A stretch of DNA of 64,000 bases. Source: Heritagella_A intestinalis (lineage in GTDB: Bacteria > Bacillota > Clostridia > Oscillospirales > Acutalibacteraceae). The notes beneath the pieces were generated by a model. That model searched no databases. It saw nothing but the letters and a program-made list of their open reading frames with translations, and was not told the origin of the DNA. The stretch lies in assembly GCA_904418995.1 (NCBI GenBank), contig CAJFQF010000007.1:1-64000 (forward strand), written 5' to 3'. Position 1 is the stretch's first letter. The number at the start of each line of letters is the position of its first letter. The translations under genes were made by a program, and so were the position numbers. Below are positions 41,665 to 51,959 of the stretch, in pieces.

Positions 41665-43263
41665 ATGAAACTCTACTTTTACGGAGCGGATAAGGAAGTT
41701 ACGGGAAGCTGCCACTGTGTGGAAGCCTGCGGCAAGACTTTCCTCATTGACTGCGGCATGCAGCAGGGCGGCGATGATGACGGAAACGGGGAACTGCCCT
41801 TTAAGGCCTCCCAAATCGACTTCGTCATTGTGACCCATGCCCACATTGACCACAGCGGACGGCTGCCCCTGCTGGTGCGCCAGGGGTTCCGGGGCCGGAT
41901 CTTCGCCACCGGGGCCACCTGCGATTTGCTGGAAATCATGCTTCTGGACAGCGCCCGCATTCAGGAAATGGACGCGGAGATGGAGAACCGCAAGGGCCGC
42001 CGGGCCGGCCGGCCGGAAGCGGAGCCCCTCTATACCGTTCAGGATGCGGAGGATACCCTGCCCTATCTGACCCCTTGCGTCTATGGGCAGGAGGTGACCC
42101 CGGCCCCGGGGATTTCCTTTACCATGACCGACGCCGGGCATCTGTTGGGTTCCGCCAGCGTGACCCTGCGCCTGACAGAGGGGGACGTGACCAAGACCCT
42201 GGTGTTTTCCGGGGATATCGGCAGCCCCCATCGGCCCATTATCCGGGACCCGCAGTACCTGACCGAGGCCGATTATGTGGTGATGGAATCCACCTACGGC
42301 AACCGGGAGCACGATAAAGTGGAGGATTACCGGGTGGAGCTGGCCAAAGTCATCGACGATACCCTGAGCCAGGGGGGAAACGTGGTGATTCCCAGCTTTG
42401 CGGTAGGCCGTACCCAGGAACTGCTGTATCTTCTCCGGGAAATCAAGGAGCAGGGGCTGGTGGCCCACCACCCGGACTTCCCGGTGTATGTGGACAGCCC
42501 CCTTTCCGCCCGGGCCACCAATATTTACAGCGGCGACCTGACAGGCTATGCCGATGAAGAGACTGTGGAAATTATCAAGAGCGGGTACAATCCCATCCGG
42601 TTTCCGGATTTGCGGTTGTGCGAGACCGTGGAGGAATCCAAAAACCTCAACGCCGATGGGGTGCCCAAGGTCATTATTTCTTCCAGCGGTATGTGTGAGG
42701 CTGGACGCATCCGCCACCATTTGAAGCACAACCTCTGGCGGAAGGAATGCACCATCCTCTTTGTGGGGTATCAGGCGGCGGGCACTCTGGGCCGGCGGCT
42801 CATTGACGGCGTGCCCAGCGTCAAGCTGTTTGGAGAGGAAATCGTGGTCATGGCCAGAATCTGCAATTTCCGGGCCCTGTCCGCCCATGCGGACCGCACG
42901 GGCCTGCTCCGGTGGATTACCTCCTTTTCGCCCAAGCCCCGGCGGGTGTTTGTCGTCCACGGGGAAGCGGAGGCGGCGTCCTCCTTTGCGGCGACCCTCC
43001 AGGCCATGGGGTATCAGCCCATAGTACCGAATTATTTGGCGGCCTATGATTTGCTCACGGACCGGGTCATCAGCGAGGGTCTGGAACCCAGCGAGAAGCC
43101 CTCCCGCCAGAAGCGCCGGGCGGCTTCTTCCGTGTATGCCCGGCTGGTGGCCGCTGGCCGCCGGCTGCTCCAGGTCATTGCCCACAACGAGGGCGGGGCC
43201 AACAAGGATTTGGCCCGGTTTGCCGACCAGATTACCTCCCTGTGCGACAAGTGGGACCGATAA
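41665..43263 (+). CDS. Metallo-beta-lactamase/beta-CASP fold nuclease-like hydrolase
   Basis: 532 residues. The MBL motif THAHIDHSG (H58, H60, D62, H63) binds two zinc ions, with further ligands in DAGHLLGSAS and FSGDIGSPHRP. The beta-CASP insertion follows (SFAVGRTQELLYLL, YVDSPLSARAT, VIISSSGMCEAGRIRHHL), and LSAHADRTGL and VFVVHGEAEA close the site. This is the YsrA/CPSF-like RNA-processing group found widely in bacteria and archaea, not RNase J. The last ~75 residues are a basic extension. It is monocistronic. The ATG at 41665 has AAGGATGG before it. Confidence 0.9.
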   Translation: MKLYFYGADKEVTGSCHCVEACGKTFLIDCGMQQGGDDDGNGELPFKASQIDFVIVTHAHIDHSGRLPLLVRQGFRGRIFATGATCDLLEIMLLDSARIQEMDAEMENRKGRRAGRPEAEPLYTVQDAEDTLPYLTPCVYGQEVTPAPGISFTMTDAGHLLGSASVTLRLTEGDVTKTLVFSGDIGSPHRPIIRDPQYLTEADYVVMESTYGNREHDKVEDYRVELAKVIDDTLSQGGNVVIPSFAVGRTQELLYLLREIKEQGLVAHHPDFPVYVDSPLSARATNIYSGDLTGYADEETVEIIKSGYNPIRFPDLRLCETVEESKNLNADGVPKVIISSSGMCEAGRIRHHLKHNLWRKECTILFVGYQAAGTLGRRLIDGVPSVKLFGEEIVVMARICNFRALSAHADRTGLLRWITSFSPKPRRVFVVHGEAEAASSFAATLQAMGYQPIVPNYLAAYDLLTDRVISEGLEPSEKPSRQKRRAASSVYARLVAAGRRLLQVIAHNEGGANKDLARFADQITSLCDKWDR

Positions 43264-43319
43264 GCGGACAGTGGTCAGTAGTCAGTGGGCAGTGGGCAGC
43301 GTTAGGCCCCTTCGGGAAG

Positions 43320-43660
43320 GGGGCTTCTTACTCCCCCAGTCAACTGACGTTGACAGAGTCTCACCTGCCGGTTCGGGTGGTGCTATTCGCATGCCACCGG
43401 CATGCCGCACCCCCCTCAGAGAGGAACTCCCCCAGTCTCCTTCGGAGACAGCCCCCCCAGAGAGGAACTCCCCCAGTCTCCTTCGGAGACAGCCCCCTCA
43501 GAGAGGGGGCCATTGCCTCCCTCCATGAGGGAGGTGGCACGAAGTGCCGGAGGGAGTTCCTTCTAAGAGGGGATGGCACGCGTCAGCGTGACGGAGGGAG
43601 TAAAAAGCGTCTGCCACTGGCACACGGCGCTCTCCATGAGGGCTCCCTGCCTTGCGCTGA
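43320..43660. repeat. Interspersed palindromic repeat cluster
   Basis: Blocks shared with 34975-35155: ACTCCCCCAGTCAACT-GACGTTGACAG (43330), CTGCCGGTTCGG, ATGCCACCGGCATGC, CCTCCCTCCATGAGGGAGG and TGGCACGAAGTGCC-GGAGGGAGT, then GGCACGCGTCAGCGTGACGGAGGGAGTAAAAAGC split over 43574-43608 and GCCACTGGCACACGGCG. Within it a 41-bp unit beginning CAGAGAGGAACTCCCCCAG is tandemly repeated from 43417 and 43458, with a third start at 43499. The whole 565-base gap 43264-43828 shows no credible gene. Confidence 0.8.
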
Positions 43661-43828
43661 AAGGCCGCTTACGCGGGAAGAAAGCCTGTTCCTTGATGCC
43701 GCTGTCCCGCGGCTTACATCCAGACTTAGTCTGGGGGTATGCTGCTGGGGATTTCTGCATAGGCTCATAGGGAAGAGGAACTCTCCCGCCAAAAACAGGG
43801 GAGAGGCCGAGAGCGAGGGGGCGATAGA

Positions 43829-44365
43829 ATGAAGGGGAAGAAACGGTGGGGAAAATGGGCCTGGGGAGCGGCTGTTGCCCTTGTACTGCTGACAGGCTGC
43901 GCCGGGCCCCAGCCGTCTCCGCAGAAGCCGGAGATGATTTTGGAAAACAGCGCCTGTGTGGTCTCCATGAACGGTGTGGAAGTGGAGGGCCGGTGCAGCC
44001 GCTCCCTGGAAGGCATCGCCTCTTTTTCCGTGGAATCGCCCCAGGCCATGGCGGGCTGGGAGGTCCGCAGGGAGCAAGACAGCTGCTGGGTCTCCATGGA
44101 AGGGATTTCCGTCCAGCGGGACGGGGGCGTTATGGAAGAAAGCCTGTTTGGAAGGCTCTTTTCCGCTTTGGACAGCGCCGCTTACGGGGAGCTTACCTGG
44201 GAAGAGGGCCAGTGGCACGGGGCCTTATCCAGCGGGGAAGCGCTGGTGTTGGAGACGGACGAGGCCGGCAGGCCGGCGTCTCTGGAAGTCCCTACCTGGC
44301 AGCTGGAGGCGCAGTTTTCCTCCCACAGCCAGGCGGCGGATGGCACCCCTTTGACCGTTTCCTAA
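43829..44365 (+). CDS. Putative lipoprotein of unknown function
   Basis: 178 residues. The signal sequence WGAAVALVLLTGC ends in a lipobox (LTGC, Cys 24), so it should be lipid-anchored outside the membrane. The rest is soluble with several Trp and a beta-rich look (GWEVRREQDSCWVSMEGI), and no family I recognise. The ATG follows a GGGGGCG-type weak ribosome site. Size and composition resemble small clostridial lipoproteins of unknown role. Confidence 0.7.
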   Translation: MKGKKRWGKWAWGAAVALVLLTGCAGPQPSPQKPEMILENSACVVSMNGVEVEGRCSRSLEGIASFSVESPQAMAGWEVRREQDSCWVSMEGISVQRDGGVMEESLFGRLFSALDSAAYGELTWEEGQWHGALSSGEALVLETDEAGRPASLEVPTWQLEAQFSSHSQAADGTPLTVS

Positions 44366-44507
44366 TATTATGGAGTGGGGCCCGAACCACCACGATGGAT
44401 TTTCTTTTGCCAGGATTTTTTGGCAAAGGGCATGTTTAAACCTTTGCCAAAGCGGCAACAATAGTATCGGGTTCCCACTACAAAAAGGATGCGGAGTGTG
44501 AAAACGG

Positions 44508-44867
44508 ATGATTCATCGGGGCGATATTTATTATGCCGACCTGAGCCCGGTGGTGGGCTCGGAGCAGGGCGGGGTGCGGCCGGTGCTGATTGTACAGAAC
44601 GATGTGGGCAACCGGTTCAGCCCTACGGTGATTGCGGCGGCCATTACCAGCCAGCGTTCCAAGGCCAACCTGCCCACCCATATCCTGCTTTCGGCAGAAA
44701 ACACGGGCCTGTCCCGGGATTCCATTGTCCTGCTGGAACAGGTCAGGACCCTGGATAAGCACAGGCTGAAAGAAAAAATGGGGCGGCTCGGCCCGGAGGC
44801 CATGTCGCAGGTGGATAAAGCGCTTTCCGTCAGCTTTGGATTAGGGGACCGTCCCGGGGCTACATAA
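44508..44867 (+). CDS. MazF/NdoA-family endoribonuclease toxin
   Basis: 119 residues, full length. The fold signature is RGDIYYADLSPVVGSEQGG and RPVLIVQND; the catalytic pair of the family corresponds to R24 and T47 (AAAITSQ). The product resembles chromosomal NdoA of Bacillus, which cleaves mRNA at short sequences. No MazE-like antitoxin gene is visible in the 142 bases upstream, where NdoAI normally lies, nor just downstream. The neighbours are a lipoprotein and CotF-like coat proteins. The toxin may be controlled by an unlinked antitoxin or have another role. Confidence 0.9.
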   Translation: MIHRGDIYYADLSPVVGSEQGGVRPVLIVQNDVGNRFSPTVIAAAITSQRSKANLPTHILLSAENTGLSRDSIVLLEQVRTLDKHRLKEKMGRLGPEAMSQVDKALSVSFGLGDRPGAT

Positions 44868-44928
44868 CCGGCCCGGTCCACGATTCAAGAAAGCGCTCCT
44901 TTTGAGTTTATCGGAAAGGAATCAGAAC

Positions 44929-45117
44929 ATGGAACTGACGCAAAAAGAACTCCTCCTGTTGGAAGAACAGATTCGGCTGGAACGGCTGATGGAAGAAAAA
45001 TGTCTGGACAGCGCACCTCGGTGCAGCGATCCCCAGCTCCGTATGAAGCTGGAAAGCCTGGCCGGCCGCCACCGGATGCTCCAGGAACAGCTGGCCAGCC
45101 TGCTGGAACCATCGTGA
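44929..45117 (+). CDS. Small helical protein, probable spore-coat-associated (CotF-like partner)
   Basis: 62 residues beginning MELTQKELLLLEEQI, almost wholly helical and charged, with SLAGRHRMLQEQL near the end. Short clostridial proteins with this start are usually found directly ahead of CotF-family coat proteins. GGAAAGGA lies 8 bases before the ATG. The second gene starts 15 bases after its stop. Confidence 0.7.
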   Translation: MELTQKELLLLEEQIRLERLMEEKCLDSAPRCSDPQLRMKLESLAGRHRMLQEQLASLLEPS

Positions 45118-45132
45118 AAAGGAGGCCCGGCT

Positions 45133-45405
45133 ATGGAAACGGGGAAACGGAAACAACAAGCAGACGATCAGACGCTGATGGCCGATATTCTGGCTTTCCA
45201 GGAGCGTTTGGCCATGGAAAGCAGCCGCCTGGCCCTGGGATGCTCCCAGGCCGCCCTGCGGGACACGGCTTGGAGCGTCATGGAGGAAGAATACCAGATA
45301 CAAGGGGAGCTGGCAGACGAAATGAAGAAACGTCAGTGGATTTCGCCGGCCCCGGCCTCTGCCGAAATGGTGGACCGGCTCCGGCAGCAGCTGAAGGCCC
45401 CTTAA
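45133..45405 (+). CDS. CotF-family spore coat-like protein
   Basis: 90 residues. The pattern LMADILAFQERLAMESSRLA, followed by ALRDTAWSVMEEEYQIQGELADEMKKRQW, matches the two-helix CotF/ferritin-like coat family, in which a Q-rich helix is followed by a short motif EM.KRGWY-like. It probably joins the forespore coat. The previous gene overlaps functionally. Regulation by a mother-cell sigma factor is expected but no such promoter was identified. Confidence 0.7.
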   Translation: METGKRKQQADDQTLMADILAFQERLAMESSRLALGCSQAALRDTAWSVMEEEYQIQGELADEMKKRQWISPAPASAEMVDRLRQQLKAP

Positions 45406-45427
45406 CAGAAAATCTCAATACTACTGC

Positions 45428-45468
45428 AAAGGCTTGCTTTCTGCATAGCGGGGAGCGGGCCTTTTTTT
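45428..45468 (+). terminator. Terminator of the CotF-like pair
   Basis: AAAGGCTTGCT (45428-45438) pairs with AGCGGGCCTTT (45454-45464) with two G-T wobbles, then a seven-T run. It lies 23 bases after the stop codon. Confidence 0.7.
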
Positions 45469-45596
45469 ATGCCCGCCGGGCCTGGTTTTCTTTTGACATT
45501 TTTCCGGGCTTTTCCAAACCAAAAGACAAAACTGCAAGCCTTTTTTGCCTATCCGCAAGGCGCTTTTGTCGAAATGCACTGTTTTTTGCCGGGCAC

Positions 45597-45625
45597 TTGA
45601 CTTTGCCGCTTTTTGGGGGGATAAT
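45597..45625 (+). promoter_or_regulatory. Promoter of the MarR-activator operon
   Basis: TTGACT (45597-45602), 17 bases, GATAAT (45620-45625), 93 bases ahead of the MarR start. The rest of the 312-base gap 45406-45717 holds the terminator and the palindrome listed next. Confidence 0.75.
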
Positions 45626-45636
45626 GAACAGGCCGG

Positions 45637-45655
45637 TAGTTATGTTTTTTAACTA
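45637..45655. promoter_or_regulatory. MarR operator-like palindrome
   Basis: TAGTTA (45637-45642), 7 bases, TAACTA (45650-45655), placed just after the transcription start of the operon whose first gene is a MarR regulator. The position fits autorepression. Confidence 0.6.
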
Positions 45656-45717
45656 TTTATTTCCTGCGCTGGAACCGGCTGGCGCAGAATTTCCATAAAT
45701 AACCGAGGTGGAAACCA

Positions 45718-46152
45718 TTGACCAACGAACCGGTTTGCCGGGCGGTTTCTGAAATTTCCTTTTTTTGCCGCCTGAATTTAAACCAGAAGCTGGACCTGCC
45801 TGTGCGGAAAAGCGAATTGGGGACGCTTTTCTATCTGCACGACACCCAGGAGGAGATTACCCCGGTGGCGGTGAGCGAGTTTTTGGGGATTTCCCGGCCC
45901 TGTACCACCGCTTTGCTGAAACGGCTGGAAAGCCGGGGATATATTTCCCGGAAACCCAGTCCGGTGGATGGGCGCAGCTATACCCTGTCCCTGACTCCCT
46001 GCGGCGTCCAGTTGGTGATTGCGGCCCAAAAGGAGTGCGGCCGGACCATTGCCCTGCTGCAAAAGGAACTGGGGCCGGAGCGCTTTCGCCTGTTCCTGGA
46101 ATTGATTGAAGAATCCAACGCCGCTCTTCGGAAGAACCTTCGCTTGCGGTAA
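45718..46152 (+). CDS. MarR-family transcriptional regulator
   Basis: 144 residues with the winged HTH typical of the family: ITPVAVSEFLGISRPCTTAL, LKRLESRGYISRKPS, and the wing DGRSYTLSLTP. The TTG start at 45718 has GAGGTGG 7 bases upstream. It lies 28 bases ahead of the large activator gene, with no terminator between, so it probably regulates it. A palindrome at 45637-45655 is a candidate operator. Confidence 0.9.
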   Translation: MTNEPVCRAVSEISFFCRLNLNQKLDLPVRKSELGTLFYLHDTQEEITPVAVSEFLGISRPCTTALLKRLESRGYISRKPSPVDGRSYTLSLTPCGVQLVIAAQKECGRTIALLQKELGPERFRLFLELIEESNAALRKNLRLR

Positions 46153-46180
46153 TGCCATTGATAGAGAGGAATGATTGTAT

Positions 46181-49093
46181 ATGATGAAAATCGGACTGGA
46201 CGTGGGCTCTACCACCATTAAATGCGTGGTGCTGGACGAGAAGGAAAAGATTGTCTATCAGTCCTATGAGCGCCACTATTCCCAAATCACCGAGAAAATG
46301 GAAGAACTTCTCAGCCGGGTGCAGAAAGACTACGTCAAAGGGGAGGACGCCATGGTGTCCGTCTCCGGCAGCGCCGGCATGGGCATTGCCGAAAGCTGCT
46401 CCCTGCCCTTTATCCAGGAGGTTTACGCTACCCGTCTGGCCCTGCAGCGGCTCATTCCCGACGCGGACTCTGTCATCGAGCTGGGGGGCGAGGACGCTAA
46501 AATCCTGTTCCTCACCGGCGGCCTGGAGGTGCGCATGAACGGCACCTGCGCCGGCGGCACCGGGGCCTTTATCGACCAGATGGCCACCCTGCTGCACATG
46601 ACCCCCGACGAGATGAACGAGCAGGCCAAGGACCACCAGCGCATCTACACCATTGCATCCCGGTGCGGCGTGTTCGCCAAAACCGACGTGCAGCCCCTTC
46701 TGAACCAGGGGGCCCGGAAGAGCGATGTGGCCGCCAGCATCTTCGCCGCCGTGGCCAACCAGACCATCGCCGGCCTGGCCCAGGGCCGGCCCATTTCCGG
46801 CAAGGTAGTGTATCTGGGCGGGCCTTTGACCTTCCTCTCGGAGCTGCGGGCCGCCTTTGACAAGGCCCTTTCTACAGAGGGCGTCTGTCCGGAAAATTCC
46901 CTCTATTTTGTGGCACTGGGCGCGGCGTACAACAGTGAAATCGCCGTGGATTTGAATACGGCTCTGAAAAATATCGCTTCCTACACGGGCAACGCTTCCT
47001 TCCTCTTTATCCCGCCCCTGTTTGACTCCCAGGAAGAGTACGATGCCTTTAAGGCCCGTCACGACAAGTGCAAGGCTCCCCGGGCGGATTTGGATTCCTA
47101 CGACGGCCTGTGCTTTTTGGGTGTGGACGCCGGTTCCACCACTGTCAAGGCCGCGCTGCTGGACGAAAAGGGCAACCTGCTGGACTCCATTTACCGGAGC
47201 AACGCCGGCAACCCGGTGCCCATTATCCGGGAGTACCTCTTAAACCTCTATCAAGAGCATCCCAATATCCGCATTGTCACTGGGGCCGTCACCGGCTACG
47301 GCGAAGAGCTGCTGAAAAACGCCTTTGCCATTGAGTACGGCATTGTGGAGACGGTGGCCCACTTTACCGCCGCCAAGACCTTTATGCCCGACGTGGATTT
47401 CGTCATCGACATCGGCGGCCAGGATATGAAGTGCTTTAAAATCCGTAACGGCGCCATCGACAACATCTTCCTCAACGAGGCCTGTTCTTCCGGCTGCGGC
47501 TCCTTCCTCCAGACCTTTGCCAACACTTTGGGCTACGACATCGCGGAGTTCGCCAAGCTGGGCCTCTTCGCCAAGCACCCGGTGGATTTGGGTTCCCGGT
47601 GTACGGTGTTCATGAATTCCTCCGTAAAGCAGGCCCAGAAGGACGGCGCTACCACCGAGGATATCTCCGCGGGCCTGTCTGTGAGCGTGGTGAAGAACGC
47701 CATTTATAAAGTCATCCGGGCCTCCTCTGCCGAAGAGCTGGGCCGCCGGATTGTGGTGCAGGGCGGCACCTTCCTCAATGACGCGGTGCTCCGGGTCTTT
47801 GAGAAGGAGCTGGGCGTGGACGTCATCCGCCCGGACATCTCCGGCCTCATGGGCGCTTACGGTGCGGCGGTGTACGCCATGCAGCGGTATCAGAAGAACC
47901 CCGACGAGAGCAAGAGCATTATCTCCCGGGACGAGCTGGAAAACTTTGTCCACGAGGTGAAGGTCACCTCCTGCGGCCTGTGCAGCAACCACTGCCGTTT
48001 GACGGTGAATCTATTCAGCGGCGGCCGGCGGTTTATCGGCGGCAACCGCTGCGAGAAGCCGGTAACCAAGCGTTCCGGCGCGGGGGATGATTTGAACCTC
48101 TACGCCTATAAGCTCCAGAAGCTTCGCTCCTACGAGCCCCGCCAGGGGAAGCGCGGCAAAATCGGCATCCCCATGGGCTTGAACCTCTATGAGCTGCTGC
48201 CCTTCTGGCACACCTTCTTCACCCGGCTGGGCTTTGAAGTGGTGGTGTCCCCGGTTTCCAGCCGGGAGCTGTATATTGAAGGCCAGCACACCATCCCTTC
48301 GGATACCGTGTGCTTCCCGGCCAAGCTCATGCACGGCCATGTGATTGCCCTCCTCAACCAGGGGGTCAAGACCATTTTCTATCCCTGTATGTCCTATAAC
48401 TTCGATGAGGATTTGGGGGACAACCACTACAACTGCCCGGTGGTGGCCTATTATCCGGAAGTCATCTCCGCCAATATGCCGGAGCTGGAAGACGCTACCT
48501 TTATCAAGGATTATGTGGGTATCCACCGGAAAAAGGACTTCCCCGGCAAGATGACGGAGATTCTGGCCCAGTACTTTGAGGGCATCTCCCACCGGGAGGT
48601 GAAGGAGGCCGCTGACGCCGCCTATGACGCCTACTACTGGTATCTGGAGGACGTGCGCCATCAGGGTGAAATCATCATCGAGAAGGCCCGGGAGAAGCAC
48701 CTGCCCATTATCGTCCTCAGCGGCCGGCCCTATCACCTGGACCCGGAAATCAACCACGGCATTGACAAGCTCATCACCAGCCTGGGGGCCGCGGTGGTTT
48801 CCGAGGACTCCGTCAGCTTCCACGAGCACCGGTTCCGCACCGGCGTGCTCAACCAGTGGACCTATCACGCCCGCCTGTATGCGGCGGCCAAATATATTGC
48901 CGACCAGCCGGACATGAACCTGGTGCAGCTGGTGTCCTTTGGCTGCGGCGTGGACGCCATCACCACCGACGAGGTCCGGGAGATCCTGGAAGAGGAACAC
49001 AAGATTTACACCCAGATTAAAATTGACGAAATTACCAATTTGGGCGCCGTGAAGATTCGCCTGCGCAGCCTCTTCGCCGCCCTGGAACAGTGA
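46181..49093 (+). CDS. BadF/BadG/BcrA/BcrD-type ATPase activator fused to DUF2229
   Basis: About 970 residues. Two ASKHA ATPase domains in tandem: the first (1-~265) opens with GLDVGSTTIKCVV and the second (~310-570) with GVDAGSTTVKAALL. Each keeps the two cysteines that bridge a 4Fe-4S cluster in HgdC-type activators: NGTCAGGTGAF with IASRCGVFA, and NEACSSGCGSF with LGSRCTVFM. A cysteine-rich CGLCSNHCRL linker follows (~595), then DUF2229 (~640-970). Such proteins use ATP to drive electrons to low potential for radical dehydratases or double-cubane proteins. In many Firmicutes this gene and the next are one ~1400-residue protein; here they are split. ATG 46181 is chosen, with AGAGAGG upstream. 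Confidence 0.88.
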   Translation: MMKIGLDVGSTTIKCVVLDEKEKIVYQSYERHYSQITEKMEELLSRVQKDYVKGEDAMVSVSGSAGMGIAESCSLPFIQEVYATRLALQRLIPDADSVIELGGEDAKILFLTGGLEVRMNGTCAGGTGAFIDQMATLLHMTPDEMNEQAKDHQRIYTIASRCGVFAKTDVQPLLNQGARKSDVAASIFAAVANQTIAGLAQGRPISGKVVYLGGPLTFLSELRAAFDKALSTEGVCPENSLYFVALGAAYNSEIAVDLNTALKNIASYTGNASFLFIPPLFDSQEEYDAFKARHDKCKAPRADLDSYDGLCFLGVDAGSTTVKAALLDEKGNLLDSIYRSNAGNPVPIIREYLLNLYQEHPNIRIVTGAVTGYGEELLKNAFAIEYGIVETVAHFTAAKTFMPDVDFVIDIGGQDMKCFKIRNGAIDNIFLNEACSSGCGSFLQTFANTLGYDIAEFAKLGLFAKHPVDLGSRCTVFMNSSVKQAQKDGATTEDISAGLSVSVVKNAIYKVIRASSAEELGRRIVVQGGTFLNDAVLRVFEKELGVDVIRPDISGLMGAYGAAVYAMQRYQKNPDESKSIISRDELENFVHEVKVTSCGLCSNHCRLTVNLFSGGRRFIGGNRCEKPVTKRSGAGDDLNLYAYKLQKLRSYEPRQGKRGKIGIPMGLNLYELLPFWHTFFTRLGFEVVVSPVSSRELYIEGQHTIPSDTVCFPAKLMHGHVIALLNQGVKTIFYPCMSYNFDEDLGDNHYNCPVVAYYPEVISANMPELEDATFIKDYVGIHRKKDFPGKMTEILAQYFEGISHREVKEAADAAYDAYYWYLEDVRHQGEIIIEKAREKHLPIIVLSGRPYHLDPEINHGIDKLITSLGAAVVSEDSVSFHEHRFRTGVLNQWTYHARLYAAAKYIADQPDMNLVQLVSFGCGVDAITTDEVREILEEEHKIYTQIKIDEITNLGAVKIRLRSLFAALEQ

Positions 49094-49103
49094 GGTGACC
49101 CTT

Positions 49104-50375
<1,272 letters not shown>

Positions 50376-50394
50376 AAAAGCCGGAAAGAAAAGC

Positions 50395-50428
50395 AAATCG
50401 GGAACCCGGAAATGGGTTCCCGATTTTT
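50395..50428. terminator. Bidirectional terminator between the activator pair and rnfB
   Basis: AAATCGGGAACCC pairs with GGGTTCCCGATTT around GGAAAT, followed by TT on the plus strand and a T-rich stretch on the minus strand. It ends both converging operons. Confidence 0.9.
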
Positions 50429-50544
50429 GTTTGCGTTTTTACGGTTTAATAGCCGGTTCTTCCGCAGAGGCTAAGAGGGTGGCCCCGTCTCCGCGAATTG
50501 GAACCGCACACTGTGCGGCGCGAATGGGAGGTGGGCACTACCCG

Positions 50545-51333
50545 TTAAAACATGATGATGCAGTGCCGGGGGCAGGCCTGGGCGCAGGCCCCGCAGCCGG
50601 TGCATTTTTCCGGGTCCACGATGGCGTGGAAGTTCTCCACCCGGATGGCCCCGGCTTCGCAGGTTTTTACGCACTTCATGCAGCCGATGCAGCCCACCTT
50701 GCAGACCTTGGTGGTGGCGGCGCCCTTGTCGCAGTTGGAGCAGCGCACCACCGCCTGGGGTTTCACCGGGGCCAGATGAATCAGCCCCTTGGGGCAGGCG
50801 GAAACGCACTGGCCGCAGGCCTTGCAGGCGGCGGGGGCAATGTTGGCCACGCCATTGCACACGGTAATGGCGTTGTACTGGCAGGCTTTGACGCAGTCCC
50901 CCAGCCCCAGGCAGCCAAACCGGCAGGAGGAGGCCCCGCCGGCCAGCTGTACGGCAGCGGCGCAGCTCAAAATGCCGTCGTAGTCCATTTTGTCGGTGGT
51001 GTTGTCCCGGCTGCCCAGGCAGTACACCAGGGCCGCCTTTTGTTCCATCTCCACGTCGCCGGAGCCCAGGAGCTTTCCAATGGCTTTGGCGGTTTCCGGG
51101 CCGCCGGGAGCGCACAGGCCGGGCTTGGCCTCCCCTTTGGAGAGGGCCGCGGCGTAGCCGCTGCACCCGGAGTACCCGCAGGCGCCGCAGTTGGCCCCGG
51201 GGAGGAGCTCCTGAATGGCCTCGGCTTTCTCATCTTTCGGCACGGCCATGACAATAGAGGCCACTGCCAGAATCAACCCCGCCAGCAGGCCAATGCCCGC
51301 TACAATCAATACGGGAAATAAAATCGCATCCAT
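50545..51333 (-). CDS. rnfB: Rnf complex subunit B (ferredoxin-accepting iron-sulfur protein)
   Basis: 262 residues. A single N-terminal membrane helix is followed by the Fe-S domain ANCGACGYSGCSGYA and then several 4Fe-4S ferredoxin motifs: ACKACGQCVSACPKGLI, CIGCMKCVKTCEAGAI and CTGCGACAQACPRHCI. RnfB takes electrons from reduced ferredoxin. It is the last gene of rnfCDGEAB. RBS AAGGAGGC is six bases ahead of the ATG. Confidence 0.97.
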   Translation of the reverse strand: MDAILFPVLIVAGIGLLAGLILAVASIVMAVPKDEKAEAIQELLPGANCGACGYSGCSGYAAALSKGEAKPGLCAPGGPETAKAIGKLLGSGDVEMEQKAALVYCLGSRDNTTDKMDYDGILSCAAAVQLAGGASSCRFGCLGLGDCVKACQYNAITVCNGVANIAPAACKACGQCVSACPKGLIHLAPVKPQAVVRCSNCDKGAATTKVCKVGCIGCMKCVKTCEAGAIRVENFHAIVDPEKCTGCGACAQACPRHCIIMF

Positions 51334-51347
51334 CAGGCAGCCTCCTT

Positions 51348-51956
51348 TCAGCCCAGCATGCCTTCCACCAGGCCGTTAAAGCCCAGGAAGGACACCGCCA
51401 CCAGGGAAGCGGCCACCAAGGTGATGGGCAGCCCCTGGAGGGACTTGGGAATGTCGCAGCGTTCCAGACGCTCCCGGACGCCGGCAAAGAGTACCATGGC
51501 CACCAGGAAGCCGATGCCCGCGCCAAAGGCGTTGACCAGGGATTCCACATAGCCGAAGGAGGGGTCCGCCGCGCCCTTTTCCAGCACCAGCATGGTGACG
51601 CCCAGCACAGCGCAGTTGGTGGTAATCAGGGGCAAGTACACGCCCAGGGAGTTATACAGGGGCGGCATATACTTGCGCAGAGTGATTTCCAGCAGCTGCA
51701 CCAGGGCCGCGATAATCAGGATAAAGACAATGGTCTGCAAATAGGCCAGGCCGGCGGGCACCAGCAGATAGGTGTAGATGGGCCAGGTGACAGCGGTGGC
51801 CAGCACCATGACCACGGTGACGGCCAGGCTCATGCCCGTGGCGGTGTTGAGCTTTTTGGAAACCCCCAGGAAGGGGCAGATGCCCAGGAACTTGTTGAGA
51901 ATGTAATTTTCCGTGAGGATAGCCGCCAGGAAAATCGCAACGAGATTTCGCAGCAT
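51348..51956 (-). CDS. rnfA: Rnf complex subunit A (membrane)
   Basis: 202 residues, six membrane helices, NqrE/RnfA family. Typical segments are ENYILNKFLGICPFLGVSKK and TTNCAVLGVTML, which hold the conserved cysteines that bind a 2Fe-2S cluster with RnfE inside the membrane. It is followed by rnfB after 14 bases. Confidence 0.96.
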   Translation of the reverse strand: MLRNLVAIFLAAILTENYILNKFLGICPFLGVSKKLNTATGMSLAVTVVMVLATAVTWPIYTYLLVPAGLAYLQTIVFILIIAALVQLLEITLRKYMPPLYNSLGVYLPLITTNCAVLGVTMLVLEKGAADPSFGYVESLVNAFGAGIGFLVAMVLFAGVRERLERCDIPKSLQGLPITLVAASLVAVSFLGFNGLVEGMLG

Positions 51957-51959
51957 GGC

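Noticed and set aside
43242..43832. Plus-strand frame over the repeat cluster.
   Set aside because: It consists of translated repeats and begins inside the MBL gene.
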